NCBI GenBank assembly: GCA_947496355.1
Contig: CANMCO010000005.1
Location: 248,001-312,000 of the forward strand
DNA from: an uncultured Aquimarina sp.
GTDB taxonomy: Bacteria; Bacteroidota; Bacteroidia; Flavobacteriales; Flavobacteriaceae
Reading direction: 5' to 3'
Length of the DNA: 64,000 nucleotides
Below, piece after piece: positions 17,505-27,711 of the stretch. Position 1 is the stretch's first letter. Each line of letters starts with the position of its first letter. Position numbers and translations under genes: made by a program. The notes below the pieces were generated by a model. It saw only the letters and a program-made list of their open reading frames with translations. It was not told the DNA's origin and made no database searches.

Positions 17505-20500
17505 TTGAAAAGACTACTCTATCATATTATACTAGTCATTATATTCTCTAGTTGTAAAAATAACGAAGATCATTTATTCACTTCTATAGATCCATCTGTT
17601 TCTAACATCTATTTTGAAAATACAATTATAGAAGACGATCAGATTAATGTGATTGATTTTCAATATTGCTACAATGGCGGTGGTGTTGGTATTGGAGATT
17701 TTAATATAGATGGATTACCCGATATTGTTTTTACCGGAAATCAGGTGTCTAGTAAAATCTACATTAATCAAGGCAATATGAAATTCAAAGACGTATCGAT
17801 CCCATCCAATTTTAAAACAAAAACTTGGGTTACAGGAGTGAGTATTGTTGATATAAACAGTGATGGACTTGATGATATTTATCTTAACGTAGGTGGTGCT
17901 AATTGCAAGAATGATTGCCACAATTTATTGTTTATAAACAATGGAGTCAATAAAAATGGAGTTCCAAATTTTACCGAAAAAGCAACAATTTATGGCTTAG
18001 ATGATGGAAATTATAGTCAACAAACTGTATTTTTTGATTACGATCAAGATGGAGATCTTGATGCATATATAGTACACAACGGAAATACAAACAGAGATAG
18101 AAATATTCCGTTACCCAAAAAGTATTTTCCAAACCATCTAGCCGATTACTTACTTGAAAACAAAACTAAAAAAGATACCGATCAAACGTATTTTGTAAAT
18201 GTGTCCGATAGCCTAGGAATTAATCAAAAAGGATTTGGATTGGGCATTGCCATAAATGATCTAAACGATGATCATTTACCTGACATATATATAAGTAATG
18301 ATTTTATAACGAATGACCTGATTTATATAAACAAAGGCAAAGACCCTAATGGAATTCATCAAGGATTCAAGGAAATGAATAATCAAATTTTATCCAAACA
18401 AACCTATAACGCAATGGGAGTGGATATGGCAGACATCAATAACGACATATTACCTGATATACTTGTTGTAGATATGTTGCCTAATGATTATGAGCGCCAA
18501 AAAAAGATGCTTGGTCTTAATAATTATGATAAGTTTTTGCTCTCTCAAAAAAATGGATATACTCCGCAATACATTCACAATACACTACAAATTCACAATG
18601 GTTATTTTGATGATGAAATACTACCTGCATCAGAAATAGGGTATGCTGCCGGTATTGCCAGTACAGATTGGAGCTGGTCTCCACTTGTTGCCGATTACAA
18701 CAATGACGGGAAAAAAGATATTTATATCACAAATGGGTATGTAAAAGATATTACAGATCTTGATTTTATCAATTATTCTGGGCAAAACAACACTTTTGGC
18801 ACCCCAGCGGCCCGCAAACAAAAACTTAAGGGCTTTATTGATCAACTCCCAGGAATACATCTCCCAAATGTAATATATCAGAATAATGGAGAGACTCTGT
18901 TTAACGATGTTTCATCTGAATGGATCAAACCGCAAAATTCTTTTTCTAATGGTTCTGCCTATGCCGATCTCGATCTTGATGGTGACTTGGACTTGATCAT
19001 AAATAACATTAACTATCCTGCATTTATTCTTGAAAATCATACTTCTGAAAAAAACAAAAAATACTTAAGAATAAAACTTGATGGAACAGTAAAAAATAAG
19101 AACGCAATTGGTTCTAAAGTAATTTTATGGGAAAATGGGACAAGTCAAATTCAGTATCAATCAGTAATTAAAGGATATCTTTCCTCAGTAGAATCAATTA
19201 TTCATTTTGGTGTAAACTCTCAAAAAATTGATTCTCTAAAAATAATTTGGCCCGATGGTACAATCTCTAAAAAGAGAAACATTGTTGCCAATCAGATAGT
19301 TACAATTTCACATCACCAATCAGAAATACAAAACTTCAATAAAGAATCAAAAAAATTGTTTGCAAAAAAGCATAATATTTTTGCTTACAAACATGAAGAG
19401 AATTCTTTAAATGACTACGTTAATCAATCCTTGTTACCACACCAATTCAATGCCGCCGGCCCTTGTATAGTAGCAGCAAACATCGACAATCATATGGGTG
19501 ATGAATTTTTTATTGGAGGCAGTAAAGGTAAATCAGGGCAGCTTTTTGGCGCAGATGAAAACCAAAAATACAGGATTATTCAAGAGTTTGATGCTAAATA
19601 TGAAGACACAGCAACATTATTTGTAGATATAGATAATGATGGCGACAAAGATTTATATCTTGGAAGTGGAGGTACAGATTCTGGAAATAACCTTGATTTA
19701 CTACAAGATCGTCTTTTCATAAATGATGGAAACGGAAATTACAAAGCTTCAATAGAACAACCCCTCCCTAAACTTGCTACAAATACATCATGTGTCAAAG
19801 CAAGTGATTATGATAACGATGGTGATCTTGATATTTTTATTGGAGGGGGTGTGCATCCAGGTAAATATCCATTATCCACATCAAGTTATATCTTAACTAA
19901 TAACAGCGGAAGACTTTCGATTAACACAAACGTTACTTTTCCAAACCAAGGAATCGTAACAGATGCTATTTGGGCCGATATTAATAATTCTCAAACCAAA
20001 GAACTTATTATGGTTGGGCAATGGATGCCCATAACGATCTATGAAATCAAAAAAAATAGTGCAAAAGAGATTCCTATAAAATGGCAAAATGTTAAAGGAG
20101 AAACAATCCAAATGTCTGGCTGGTGGAAAAGCGTTACAACTGCAGATTTTGATAATGATGGAGATCAAGACATTCTCGCAGGCAACCAAGGTATAAACGG
20201 CTTTATTAAGCCCGTTTTTGACAAACCAATCTACGTATATAAGGAAGACTTTGATGATAATGGAAGTATTGACCCTATTCTTGCTCAATATTTTGAAACT
20301 ATAGAAGGAATATCTCTTATGCCCATTCATACTCGTGATGATATTATGAAGCAACTCGTCACTCTTAAAAAGAAATTTGGAACCTATGACAAGTTTGCCA
20401 AAGCTTCTTTCAAAGAATTATTAAACATAACTAACCTAGAAAAACAAACGTTAAGTGCCAGCATTTTTGAATCTATATATGCCGAAAATATTGGGGATAA

Positions 20501-20861
20501 CACTTTTGTTGTTCAATACCTACCAGATGTTTGCCAAATGTCACCTATAAATGATTTTTTGGTTGATGATTTTAATCAAGATAACTACAAAGATGTTTTG
20601 ATTGTTGGGAATGATTACTCTGCCGAAGCTAACTATGGTAGACATGATGCTATAATCGGCATCTATTTAGAAGGATCAAAAAACGGCTTTACACCTATCA
20701 AAAATTCAGAAAGTGGTTTCCTGGTTCCTAATCAATCCAATCATATCATTTCGGCTAAAAATACAAAAGGAGAAAAACTCATCATTGCAACTCAAAATAA
20801 CGATAGTATTAGAGTATTTAGGATTGAGAATAAAGAAAATAGTGTTTTAGTCAACCAATGA
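17505..20861 (+). CDS. Giant FG-GAP/VCBS repeat lipoprotein with ASPIC/UnbV domain
   Basis: A 1118-residue protein. The start is a TTG (17505), chosen because it opens a clean lipoprotein signal MKRLLYHIILVIIFSSC. The body is a chain of calcium-type repeats such as DFNIDGLPD, DINSDGLDD, DYDQDGDLD and DLDLDGDLD, in two beta-propeller blocks (about residues 45-500 and 620-1090). Between them at about 520-595 is an ASPIC/UnbV domain (AIGSKVILWENG, SSVESIIHFG, LKIIWPDGT). Such proteins often accompany SusCD pairs in Flavobacteriia; their task is not established, probably surface glycan or protein binding. Two paralogs occur near the other SusCD pair. Confidence 0.9.
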   Translation: MKRLLYHIILVIIFSSCKNNEDHLFTSIDPSVSNIYFENTIIEDDQINVIDFQYCYNGGGVGIGDFNIDGLPDIVFTGNQVSSKIYINQGNMKFKDVSIPSNFKTKTWVTGVSIVDINSDGLDDIYLNVGGANCKNDCHNLLFINNGVNKNGVPNFTEKATIYGLDDGNYSQQTVFFDYDQDGDLDAYIVHNGNTNRDRNIPLPKKYFPNHLADYLLENKTKKDTDQTYFVNVSDSLGINQKGFGLGIAINDLNDDHLPDIYISNDFITNDLIYINKGKDPNGIHQGFKEMNNQILSKQTYNAMGVDMADINNDILPDILVVDMLPNDYERQKKMLGLNNYDKFLLSQKNGYTPQYIHNTLQIHNGYFDDEILPASEIGYAAGIASTDWSWSPLVADYNNDGKKDIYITNGYVKDITDLDFINYSGQNNTFGTPAARKQKLKGFIDQLPGIHLPNVIYQNNGETLFNDVSSEWIKPQNSFSNGSAYADLDLDGDLDLIINNINYPAFILENHTSEKNKKYLRIKLDGTVKNKNAIGSKVILWENGTSQIQYQSVIKGYLSSVESIIHFGVNSQKIDSLKIIWPDGTISKKRNIVANQIVTISHHQSEIQNFNKESKKLFAKKHNIFAYKHEENSLNDYVNQSLLPHQFNAAGPCIVAANIDNHMGDEFFIGGSKGKSGQLFGADENQKYRIIQEFDAKYEDTATLFVDIDNDGDKDLYLGSGGTDSGNNLDLLQDRLFINDGNGNYKASIEQPLPKLATNTSCVKASDYDNDGDLDIFIGGGVHPGKYPLSTSSYILTNNSGRLSINTNVTFPNQGIVTDAIWADINNSQTKELIMVGQWMPITIYEIKKNSAKEIPIKWQNVKGETIQMSGWWKSVTTADFDNDGDQDILAGNQGINGFIKPVFDKPIYVYKEDFDDNGSIDPILAQYFETIEGISLMPIHTRDDIMKQLVTLKKKFGTYDKFAKASFKELLNITNLEKQTLSASIFESIYAENIGDNTFVVQYLPDVCQMSPINDFLVDDFNQDNYKDVLIVGNDYSAEANYGRHDAIIGIYLEGSKNGFTPIKNSESGFLVPNQSNHIISAKNTKGEKLIIATQNNDSIRVFRIENKENSVLVNQ

Positions 20862-20895
20862 TCCTACTAAAACATTTTGAACAAAACTTTGCTAT

Positions 20896-22653
20896 ATGAA
20901 GGATGTAATTGCTAATAAAATAGAGATACAAGGAAAAACCAGTGAGTTTGATGTCTCTATAAATTTAAAATCTGAAAACGACGGAGTTTTGATCTATAAG
21001 GTTGATTTTACTGCAGGTACAGATTTTGATCCACATCCAATAACTTTGCGATGGAAAATACCTGCGATCAACGTAAAAGGAGTCTGGAAACCAACAACAG
21101 ACTTTGCAAAAAGGATTATGGATGATTGGGAGTTAGATCACATGGAGTCTAGAATTTCAGTTGACTCACCTATAATTTCTCTTTTTGATCATAACGACAT
21201 AAATGTAGTCACCTTTGCATGTTCTGATGTTATTAACACTACAGAACTCAATGCCTTATATAGGGAAGAGGATAATTGTATCTACTGTCATGTTTCTTTT
21301 TTTATAGAAAGACATCATAAAATTAGTAACTACACCACACAAATACGTATCGATCAAAAAAATCAACACTTTTCTAAATCCATAAAAGATATTAGTTCCT
21401 GGTGGAGTGATTTTGAAAATTTAAAACCGATTAGAACTCCAGATCTTGCAAAAGTACCAGTATATTCTACCTGGTATCAATTTCATCAAAAATTAGACAC
21501 AAGTGAACTTATTGAGGAGTGCAATATAGCTTCAGAATTGGGTTATGAATTAATTATTCTTGATGATGGGTGGCAAACTATTGATGAAAACAGAGGGTAT
21601 GATTTCACAGGAGATTGGCAACCCGAAAGAATCCCTGAAATGAAGGACTTTGTAGCTTCTGTTCATCAAACCGGAATGAAATTAGCATTATGGTATTCTG
21701 TACCATTTTGCGGCAAAAAATCCCAGGCTTATAGAAAATTTAATGGCAAATTTCTTACCGAGAAACATCGTTGGGCACCAGTTTTTGACCCTAGATATCC
21801 CGAAGTAAGAGACCACCTAATAAACCTATATGTAAATGCATTAAACAAATGGGATATCGATGGATTTAAACTTGATTTTATTGACGAATTTAAAGTATAC
21901 CCAGATACAATATTAACCAAAGAAAATGGAAGAGACTTTTCATCTGTAAACCTTGCTGTTGATCGCTTAATGACAGATATCATGAAATCTTTGCTCGCCA
22001 TTAATCCAGAAATAGTAATAGAATTCAGGCAGAAATATACTGGCCCGGCAATGCGTAAATACGGTAATATGTTTAGAGCGTTTGACTGCCCGGGAGATTC
22101 TGTAATGAATCGTGTTCGCATTACAGATATCAAAATGTTATGCGCAGAAACAGCGGTTCATAGTGATATGTTCACTTATCATCAAGACGAACCTTTAGAA
22201 ATCAAAGCGTTACAAATAGTTAACACTTTATTTGGTGTACCTCAACTTTCAATATTGCTTCAAAAAGCAACAGAAAAGGAACTATCAATGATTCGTTTCT
22301 ACACTCAATATTGGAAGGCAAATTCCAGTGTCTTTTTAAATGGAACATTTGAGCCTAGCAGGCCTTTAGCAAATTATCCGATACTCAAATCTTGTTCTGA
22401 AGAATTAACAATAATTGGACTATATGATAACTATGTAATTCAGTTTGAAGAAAAATCAAATCAAATAGATATCATTAATGGACAAATTACTACTGATATT
22501 GTATTGAGTAGCACAAAAAATTATGGTTCATATCAATGTGTGATATACAACTGTGAAGGAGAAAAAATCGAAGAATATAATGTAATGATTCTAATTGGGG
22601 TATTGCAAATAAAGGCACCTATTTGTGGATTAGTGCAATTAAAAAAACTTTAA
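20896..22653 (+). CDS. GH36-family alpha-galactosidase, cytoplasmic
   Basis: A 585-residue glycoside hydrolase with no signal peptide, so it should act on sugar already imported. It has an N-terminal beta-sandwich (1-170) and a TIM barrel starting near PVYSTWYQF (188). Clan GH-D motifs: ILDDGWQ at 221-227, the nucleophile Asp327 in DGFKLDF, and the acid/base Asp401 in CPGDS. Length is shorter than the classic 700-residue GH36 enzymes, so a subgroup assignment needs a search. It lies 34 bases after the FG-GAP gene and 10 bases before a sugar symporter. Expected activity is release of galactose from alpha-galactosides. Confidence 0.85.
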   Translation: MKDVIANKIEIQGKTSEFDVSINLKSENDGVLIYKVDFTAGTDFDPHPITLRWKIPAINVKGVWKPTTDFAKRIMDDWELDHMESRISVDSPIISLFDHNDINVVTFACSDVINTTELNALYREEDNCIYCHVSFFIERHHKISNYTTQIRIDQKNQHFSKSIKDISSWWSDFENLKPIRTPDLAKVPVYSTWYQFHQKLDTSELIEECNIASELGYELIILDDGWQTIDENRGYDFTGDWQPERIPEMKDFVASVHQTGMKLALWYSVPFCGKKSQAYRKFNGKFLTEKHRWAPVFDPRYPEVRDHLINLYVNALNKWDIDGFKLDFIDEFKVYPDTILTKENGRDFSSVNLAVDRLMTDIMKSLLAINPEIVIEFRQKYTGPAMRKYGNMFRAFDCPGDSVMNRVRITDIKMLCAETAVHSDMFTYHQDEPLEIKALQIVNTLFGVPQLSILLQKATEKELSMIRFYTQYWKANSSVFLNGTFEPSRPLANYPILKSCSEELTIIGLYDNYVIQFEEKSNQIDIINGQITTDIVLSSTKNYGSYQCVIYNCEGEKIEEYNVMILIGVLQIKAPICGLVQLKKL

Positions 22654-22663
22654 TAACTAAAAT

Positions 22664-24232
22664 ATGGGACATGAAATTAGCACTATAGATATTGGTGTAA
22701 TAGCATTTTACTTTATAGCAGTTATGGCAATAGGGTTATATGTGGCCAGAGGAACAAAAACGGGAGAAGATCTATTTCTTGGCGGAAGATCTTTTGGATG
22801 GGGATTGATAGGTTTGTCTCTTTTTGCTTCAAATATATCGACTTCAACAATAATTGGTCTGTCGGGAGCTGCATATAGCTCAGGAATAGTCCAATCTGTA
22901 TACGAATGGATGACCGGAATTCCTCTAATTATTGCGGCACTAATATTTATTCCGCTCTACCTGAAGTCAAGAATAACTACTATACCCGAGTTCCTCGAAC
23001 TTCGTTTTGATAGAAGATCTCGTACTTTCTTTTCAGCAATAACAATATTTACAAGTATTGTTGTTGATACAGCTGGGGGACTATATGCCGGTGCCATCGT
23101 ATTGCAAGCATTTTTTCCAAACCTTATCATATGGCAAACCTGTCTGGTTTTGGCTGTTTTTGCAGGTTTATATACGGCTTTTGGGGGACTAAAAGCTGTT
23201 GTTTATACAGATGCTATCCAAGCAATAATTCTAATTTTTGGATGTTCAATCCTGTCTTATATGTTATTCGCAAAACTGGACTTCTCTTGGGATAATGTTT
23301 TAGCAGCAGCGCCAGACGGTCACTTATCCATTATCAGACCGGCAGATGACAAGTCCCTACCTTGGCCAGGATTAATTATGGCTGTACCTATTTTGGGGTT
23401 CTGGTATTGGACAACCAATCAATATATCGTACAAAGGATTCTTGGAGCCAAAGACATTCAAAACGCCAGATGGGGTGTCATTTTAGCCAGTTTTCTAAAG
23501 ATTATTCCACTTTTTATCATGGTAATTCCCGGTACTATGGCAATCGGTCTTTTTCCTGGTTTAGAAAATCCCGACCAAGTATTTCCAACTACTGTAGTAA
23601 ATATATTACCTGTAGGATTAATAGGTTTAGTACTTGCCGGATTGATCTCGGCCATTATGTCTAGTGTAGACTCCACATTAAATTCTGCCTCAACTTTGGT
23701 GGTTATCGATTTTATAAAAGCAAAGAAACCGGACCTTACCGAAAAGGAAATTGTAAAATATGGTAGAATCACAACGGTTATATTAATGATTGTAGCGGCG
23801 GTCTGGGCGCCGTTGATTGTTAATTTTGGTGGAATTTGGGTGTACCTTCAACAAATGTTCTCAATAATTGTTCCTCCAATTGCTGTTCTCTTTTTGGTTG
23901 GTGTTTTTTATAAAAGAGGCAACGGAACTGGTGCTTTTTGGACATTGATTTTGGGTACTCTAGGAGGTGCATTTTTATTTATCTTTGGTCAAATTAATAT
24001 TTGGCCATTACACTACACCTATAATGTAGGAATCATGGTTATAATAAGTACTATTTTATTTATTGTAATAAGTAATCTTAGTCCTGCTCCCGATCCTGAG
24101 CAAATCAAAGCGTACACCTTCAGGAAAGAACTAATGAATAATGAAAGCAAAATGATTTGGTATAAGGATTATAGATACCATATTGTAATTCTACTCGTAG
24201 TTATTGGGTTTCTTATGATAGAATTTTGGTAG
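22664..24232 (+). CDS. Sodium:solute (SSS) family sugar symporter
   Basis: A 522-residue inner membrane protein with about 13-14 hydrophobic segments. SSS signatures: GEDLFLGGRSFGWGLIGLSLFASNIS-like N-terminal region (GRSFGWGLIGLSLFASNIS), GLYTAFGGLKAVVYTDAIQ and GLISAIMSSVDSTLNSASTL with the sodium-site serines. It resembles vSGLT-type sodium/galactose transporters. Ten bases separate it from the GH36 gene, so it probably brings alpha-galactoside or galactose into the cytoplasm for that enzyme and for GalK. The exact sugar is inferred from context. Confidence 0.92.
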   Translation: MGHEISTIDIGVIAFYFIAVMAIGLYVARGTKTGEDLFLGGRSFGWGLIGLSLFASNISTSTIIGLSGAAYSSGIVQSVYEWMTGIPLIIAALIFIPLYLKSRITTIPEFLELRFDRRSRTFFSAITIFTSIVVDTAGGLYAGAIVLQAFFPNLIIWQTCLVLAVFAGLYTAFGGLKAVVYTDAIQAIILIFGCSILSYMLFAKLDFSWDNVLAAAPDGHLSIIRPADDKSLPWPGLIMAVPILGFWYWTTNQYIVQRILGAKDIQNARWGVILASFLKIIPLFIMVIPGTMAIGLFPGLENPDQVFPTTVVNILPVGLIGLVLAGLISAIMSSVDSTLNSASTLVVIDFIKAKKPDLTEKEIVKYGRITTVILMIVAAVWAPLIVNFGGIWVYLQQMFSIIVPPIAVLFLVGVFYKRGNGTGAFWTLILGTLGGAFLFIFGQINIWPLHYTYNVGIMVIISTILFIVISNLSPAPDPEQIKAYTFRKELMNNESKMIWYKDYRYHIVILLVVIGFLMIEFW

Positions 24233-24286
24233 TGGTTTTAAGATAAGTCTTTTATCTGATAACTTTCTAGTTATATATCAATTGCA

Positions 24287-24294
24287 TAAATTTG
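24287..24294 (+). promoter_or_regulatory. -7 box of the galE promoter
   Basis: TAAATTTG is an exact TAnnTTTG match 51 bases upstream of the galE ATG. A TTTC stands near the -33 position. It suggests that galE has its own promoter besides any read-through from the symporter gene. Confidence 0.5.
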
Positions 24295-24345
24295 CTACTC
24301 TTATTTATTAAGGATTTCAATTGCTTAATCTAGAAAACAAAAACA

Positions 24346-25362
24346 ATGAAAATACTAGTAACTGGTGGATTAGGATTTATAGGCTCTCATACCGTCGTAG
24401 AATTGCAAAACAAGGGATATGAGGTTGTTATAGTTGACAATTGCTCAAATTCGTCTCCAAACGTAATCAATGGTATCGTAGCAATAACTGGAAAGAAACC
24501 ACTTTTTGAGCAATTTGATCTTAGAGAAAAAGATAAGGTCCAAGATTTTTTCAAACGTCATAGTGATATTGAAGGTGTTATTCATTTTGCGGCATCAAAA
24601 GCTGTAGGAGAAAGTGTAGAAAACCCCTTGTTATATTATGAAAACAATTTATCTACTTTAGTATACATTTTACAACAACTTGCAGATAAAGCTTCTTCTA
24701 GTTTTATTTTTAGTTCTTCCTGTACTGTGTATGGGCAGGCAGATGAATTACCTATTACTGAAAATGCTCCTGTAAAAGTAGCAGAATCTCCTTATGGAAA
24801 CACAAAACAGATTGGCGAAGAAATTATTAGAGACACTTGTAAAGTGACTCCTAATCTGAATGCTATCGCTCTTAGATATTTTAACCCAACAGGAGCTCAT
24901 CCTTCTGCTGAAATTGGTGAATTGCCTATTGGTGTACCTCAAAACCTTATCCCTTTTATTACGCAAACTGCAATCGGATTAAGAGAACAGTTATCTGTTT
25001 TTGGTGATGATTACCCAACATCAGATGGTACATGTATTAGAGATTATATTCATGTCGTAGATTTGGCGAAAGCGCATGTTGTGGCTTTACAACGATTGCT
25101 AACAAATAAAAATGCTACCAATTACGAAGTATTTAATGTTGGAACCGGAACCGGAAGCACGGTTATGGAAGTAATACAATCTTTTGAAAAAGTCTCTGAC
25201 CAAAAATTAAATTATAAAATAGTAGGAAGAAGAGAAGGTGATATTACTGCTGCTTATGCAGATACTACTAAGGCTAATAATGAATTAGGGTGGGAAGCAA
25301 AAAGTGGCCTAGATGATTCGCTTAGCTCAGCCTGGAAATGGGAACAGAAGATTAGAAGCTAG
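24346..25362 (+). CDS. galE: UDP-glucose 4-epimerase
   Basis: Interconverts UDP-galactose and UDP-glucose, closing the Leloir pathway. It has 338 residues, the standard length. The NAD-binding motif TGGLGFIGSH is at 6-15, the SSS-type catalytic serine region is FIFSSSCTVYG, and the active-site YGNTK gives Tyr150 and Lys154. RYFNPTGAHPSAEIGE and VFNVGTGTGSTVMEVI are also typical. A -7 box upstream suggests separate expression, which makes sense because the enzyme also feeds cell-surface polysaccharide synthesis. A strong bidirectional terminator follows. Confidence 0.96.
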   Translation: MKILVTGGLGFIGSHTVVELQNKGYEVVIVDNCSNSSPNVINGIVAITGKKPLFEQFDLREKDKVQDFFKRHSDIEGVIHFAASKAVGESVENPLLYYENNLSTLVYILQQLADKASSSFIFSSSCTVYGQADELPITENAPVKVAESPYGNTKQIGEEIIRDTCKVTPNLNAIALRYFNPTGAHPSAEIGELPIGVPQNLIPFITQTAIGLREQLSVFGDDYPTSDGTCIRDYIHVVDLAKAHVVALQRLLTNKNATNYEVFNVGTGTGSTVMEVIQSFEKVSDQKLNYKIVGRREGDITAAYADTTKANNELGWEAKSGLDDSLSSAWKWEQKIRS

Positions 25363-25388
25363 AAAGAATAAAGAGTATTCTATAAAGT

Positions 25389-25428
25389 AAAAAATCCTGA
25401 AAAATAAATATTCTTCAGGATTTTTTTT
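25389..25428. terminator. Bidirectional terminator between galE and ppiD
   Basis: Arms AATCCTGAA and TTCAGGATT around a 12-base AT-rich loop, preceded by a run of A and followed by a run of eight T, so it can stop transcription from both convergent genes. Confidence 0.85.
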
Positions 25429-25449
25429 ATAATTTAAAATCTTCTATTC

Positions 25450-27570
25450 CTAGTAGAATTTAGCTCTTTTATCTTCTATTTCTGCAGCTTCTTTTAGAGC
25501 TTCAAAAACTTTAGAATTAACCAAACCTGCTTGAGATTTTGATGCTTGTACTGCATAACTCAAATAAGTATCTAATCCACTTGCCGGAGTATTTTTGGTA
25601 ACTTCCACAACATAGACACCATTAGTACCAACAATTGGTTTAGAAACATTTCCAACCGGTGTTGCAAAAGCAGCTCCTACAACCTTTGGTTCAGTACCTG
25701 CACCACTAATCGTTGGCGTTTTCATATTCAAGGCCGAGGCTACTCTTACCGTTTGCCCTGCATTCTTAGCAATATCATCAACAGTACTACCAGAAATCTT
25801 ATTTTTTAGTAAAGCAACTTTCTTTTCTTTAAGCAAAATTGGTTTCACTGTTGGACTAGCATCTTCAGCAGTCATTGTACCTTTACTTACTTTCGCAGTT
25901 AATTGTACTACTGCATATCCTTCTGCAATATCAAATCGCTTTACAGTTCCTACTTCTGTATCTTCTTTAAATGCCCATTGTACAATAGATCTTTGACTTC
26001 CAATCCCTGGGATATTCTCGTCTAATTCTTTGATTTTATTTACAGGACGTGTAGTTAATTGATTTTCTTTTGATACTTCAGCAAAATCTTTATCCTTTGT
26101 TGCAATTTGAAATTTAGTTGTTTCGGTAAAAATAGCATTGATAGTTTTCTCACTTGGTTCAATTTTTTGTGCTACTGTTGCTACTTGTACAGTTTTTTGC
26201 TGATTTTTTTGATCCTCTATACTAATAACATGATATCCAAACTGTGTTTCAACAACTCCGATATCTCCTGTTTTACCTTCAAAACAATAGTCATTGAAAG
26301 CAGTAGTCATAGCTCCTGGTACAAAATACCCCAAATCTCCTGCTTTATCCTTATTACTATTATCAGCAGAAAATGTTGTTGCAAGAGAAGAAAACTTACT
26401 CTTATCTCCTTTAATAACATTAAAAATACTATCTGCAAGTGTTTTTGCTTCTTCTTTAGTACGCTTTGTATCACCTGCGGTACGAAGCCCTTCCCAAGAA
26501 ACTAAAATATGGCTAGCTTTAACAGAGTCTGGCATTTGTTTTTGTGCAACTACCTTAGATATTTTAATGTACCCGTCATCCTTATAAGGGCCATACACCT
26601 CTCCTACAGCTAAGTTATAAATACTATCTGCTACAGTGCTAGGTAGATCTTTTTTATATTGATAACGCTCGTCAAACTTTAATGCAGAGTTTTGGTTTAT
26701 AAACTCTTTTACATTTTCTACGTTTCTAAATCCCTTTACAGAATCTGAAGTCTTAGTAGCTTCTATAAACTCTACTTTATCATCCAACAATGCTGCTACC
26801 TTTGCTCTGATTTCGTTTTCATCTTCTTCACTTGCCTCTTCCTTAAAAACTACATAACGTATACTACTAGAAGCATCTGCTTTATATTGCTCTGCATGTT
26901 TATCTATATACGATTTTATTTCTGCGTCGGTCACAGTTACTTCTGTATCCTGTATACTTGAAAATGGAAGTTGAACATATTTTATATTAACATTATCATT
27001 TTCCATCTTATAAGCTAGCTCACCTTCTTTTAATGTAGAACCTACACCCGCCTTAATCATGTTAAGATACGTCTCTTCTCTAGCTCCTTTGCTTATAGAA
27101 GTCTCATAATCTAACCACTGCTGGTATGCTTGTGGAGAAGTTGCTTTTATATTTGCAACATATTCTTGCATTTTGGCTTTATCAAAAACTCCTGCTTCAT
27201 TTTGAAAAGTAGGGTTATTAGCTAGTGATTCTGCTAATAGTTGATTTACTTGTGCTTCTCCTGCTTTAATTCCTAGTTCATCAAACTGCTCCTCGAAAAC
27301 AACTTGACGCACCTCTTGGTTCCAAACATAATTTACTGCCTGTATACTAGATCCTCCACTACCAAAACTCCTAGAAGCTGTTTCTACTTTTCTGGCAAAC
27401 TCAGTCCTATCAATATCTCTTCCATTTATCGTAGCGATCGTATTTTCTGCTTTTTGAGAAATCGCTCCTCCATTACGAATCAAATCTGCTAGTACAAAAG
27501 AAAAAAGTGCTAGTGCAATGATCACAATTAAAAAAAAGGAACGTTGTCTGATTTTATTTAAAACTGCCAT
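25450..27570 (-). CDS. ppiD: PpiD-like membrane-anchored peptidyl-prolyl isomerase
   Basis: A 706-residue periplasmic folding factor. Residues 11-31 form one N-terminal transmembrane anchor (FFLIVIIALALFSFVLADL). Then comes a SurA_N-like chaperone region (about 38-200), and one parvulin domain at about 349-454 (VKASHILVSWEG, DKAGDLGYFVPGAM, GVVETQFGYHVISI), followed by a long C-terminal segment. This is the usual domain order of PpiD, which assists folding of exported proteins at the Sec translocon. It opens downstream of the envelope block lptC-CNNM and shares its direction. Confidence 0.92.
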   Translation of the reverse strand: MAVLNKIRQRSFFLIVIIALALFSFVLADLIRNGGAISQKAENTIATINGRDIDRTEFARKVETASRSFGSGGSSIQAVNYVWNQEVRQVVFEEQFDELGIKAGEAQVNQLLAESLANNPTFQNEAGVFDKAKMQEYVANIKATSPQAYQQWLDYETSISKGAREETYLNMIKAGVGSTLKEGELAYKMENDNVNIKYVQLPFSSIQDTEVTVTDAEIKSYIDKHAEQYKADASSSIRYVVFKEEASEEDENEIRAKVAALLDDKVEFIEATKTSDSVKGFRNVENVKEFINQNSALKFDERYQYKKDLPSTVADSIYNLAVGEVYGPYKDDGYIKISKVVAQKQMPDSVKASHILVSWEGLRTAGDTKRTKEEAKTLADSIFNVIKGDKSKFSSLATTFSADNSNKDKAGDLGYFVPGAMTTAFNDYCFEGKTGDIGVVETQFGYHVISIEDQKNQQKTVQVATVAQKIEPSEKTINAIFTETTKFQIATKDKDFAEVSKENQLTTRPVNKIKELDENIPGIGSQRSIVQWAFKEDTEVGTVKRFDIAEGYAVVQLTAKVSKGTMTAEDASPTVKPILLKEKKVALLKNKISGSTVDDIAKNAGQTVRVASALNMKTPTISGAGTEPKVVGAAFATPVGNVSKPIVGTNGVYVVEVTKNTPASGLDTYLSYAVQASKSQAGLVNSKVFEALKEAAEIEDKRAKFY

Positions 27571-27711
27571 GATTTATTATAATTTATTCAAAATATAGTG
27601 GGCGAAAATACCATTTTATTGTAATAATACCAATTAAAAATATCAAAGTCTTTTGAAGTTTTTTTTCTTTTCTTTTTTACTGAAGAATTGAACTGTTTTT
27701 AGCACCTTGTA

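Noticed and set aside
24241..24257. Terminator after the symporter gene
   Set aside because: The AGATAA/TTATCT stem is short, AT-only and lacks a T-run; it is too weak to call.
12694..25362. Horizontal transfer of the galactose locus
   Set aside because: Codon style and AT content look like the neighbours, and no integrase, IS or tRNA junction borders the locus.
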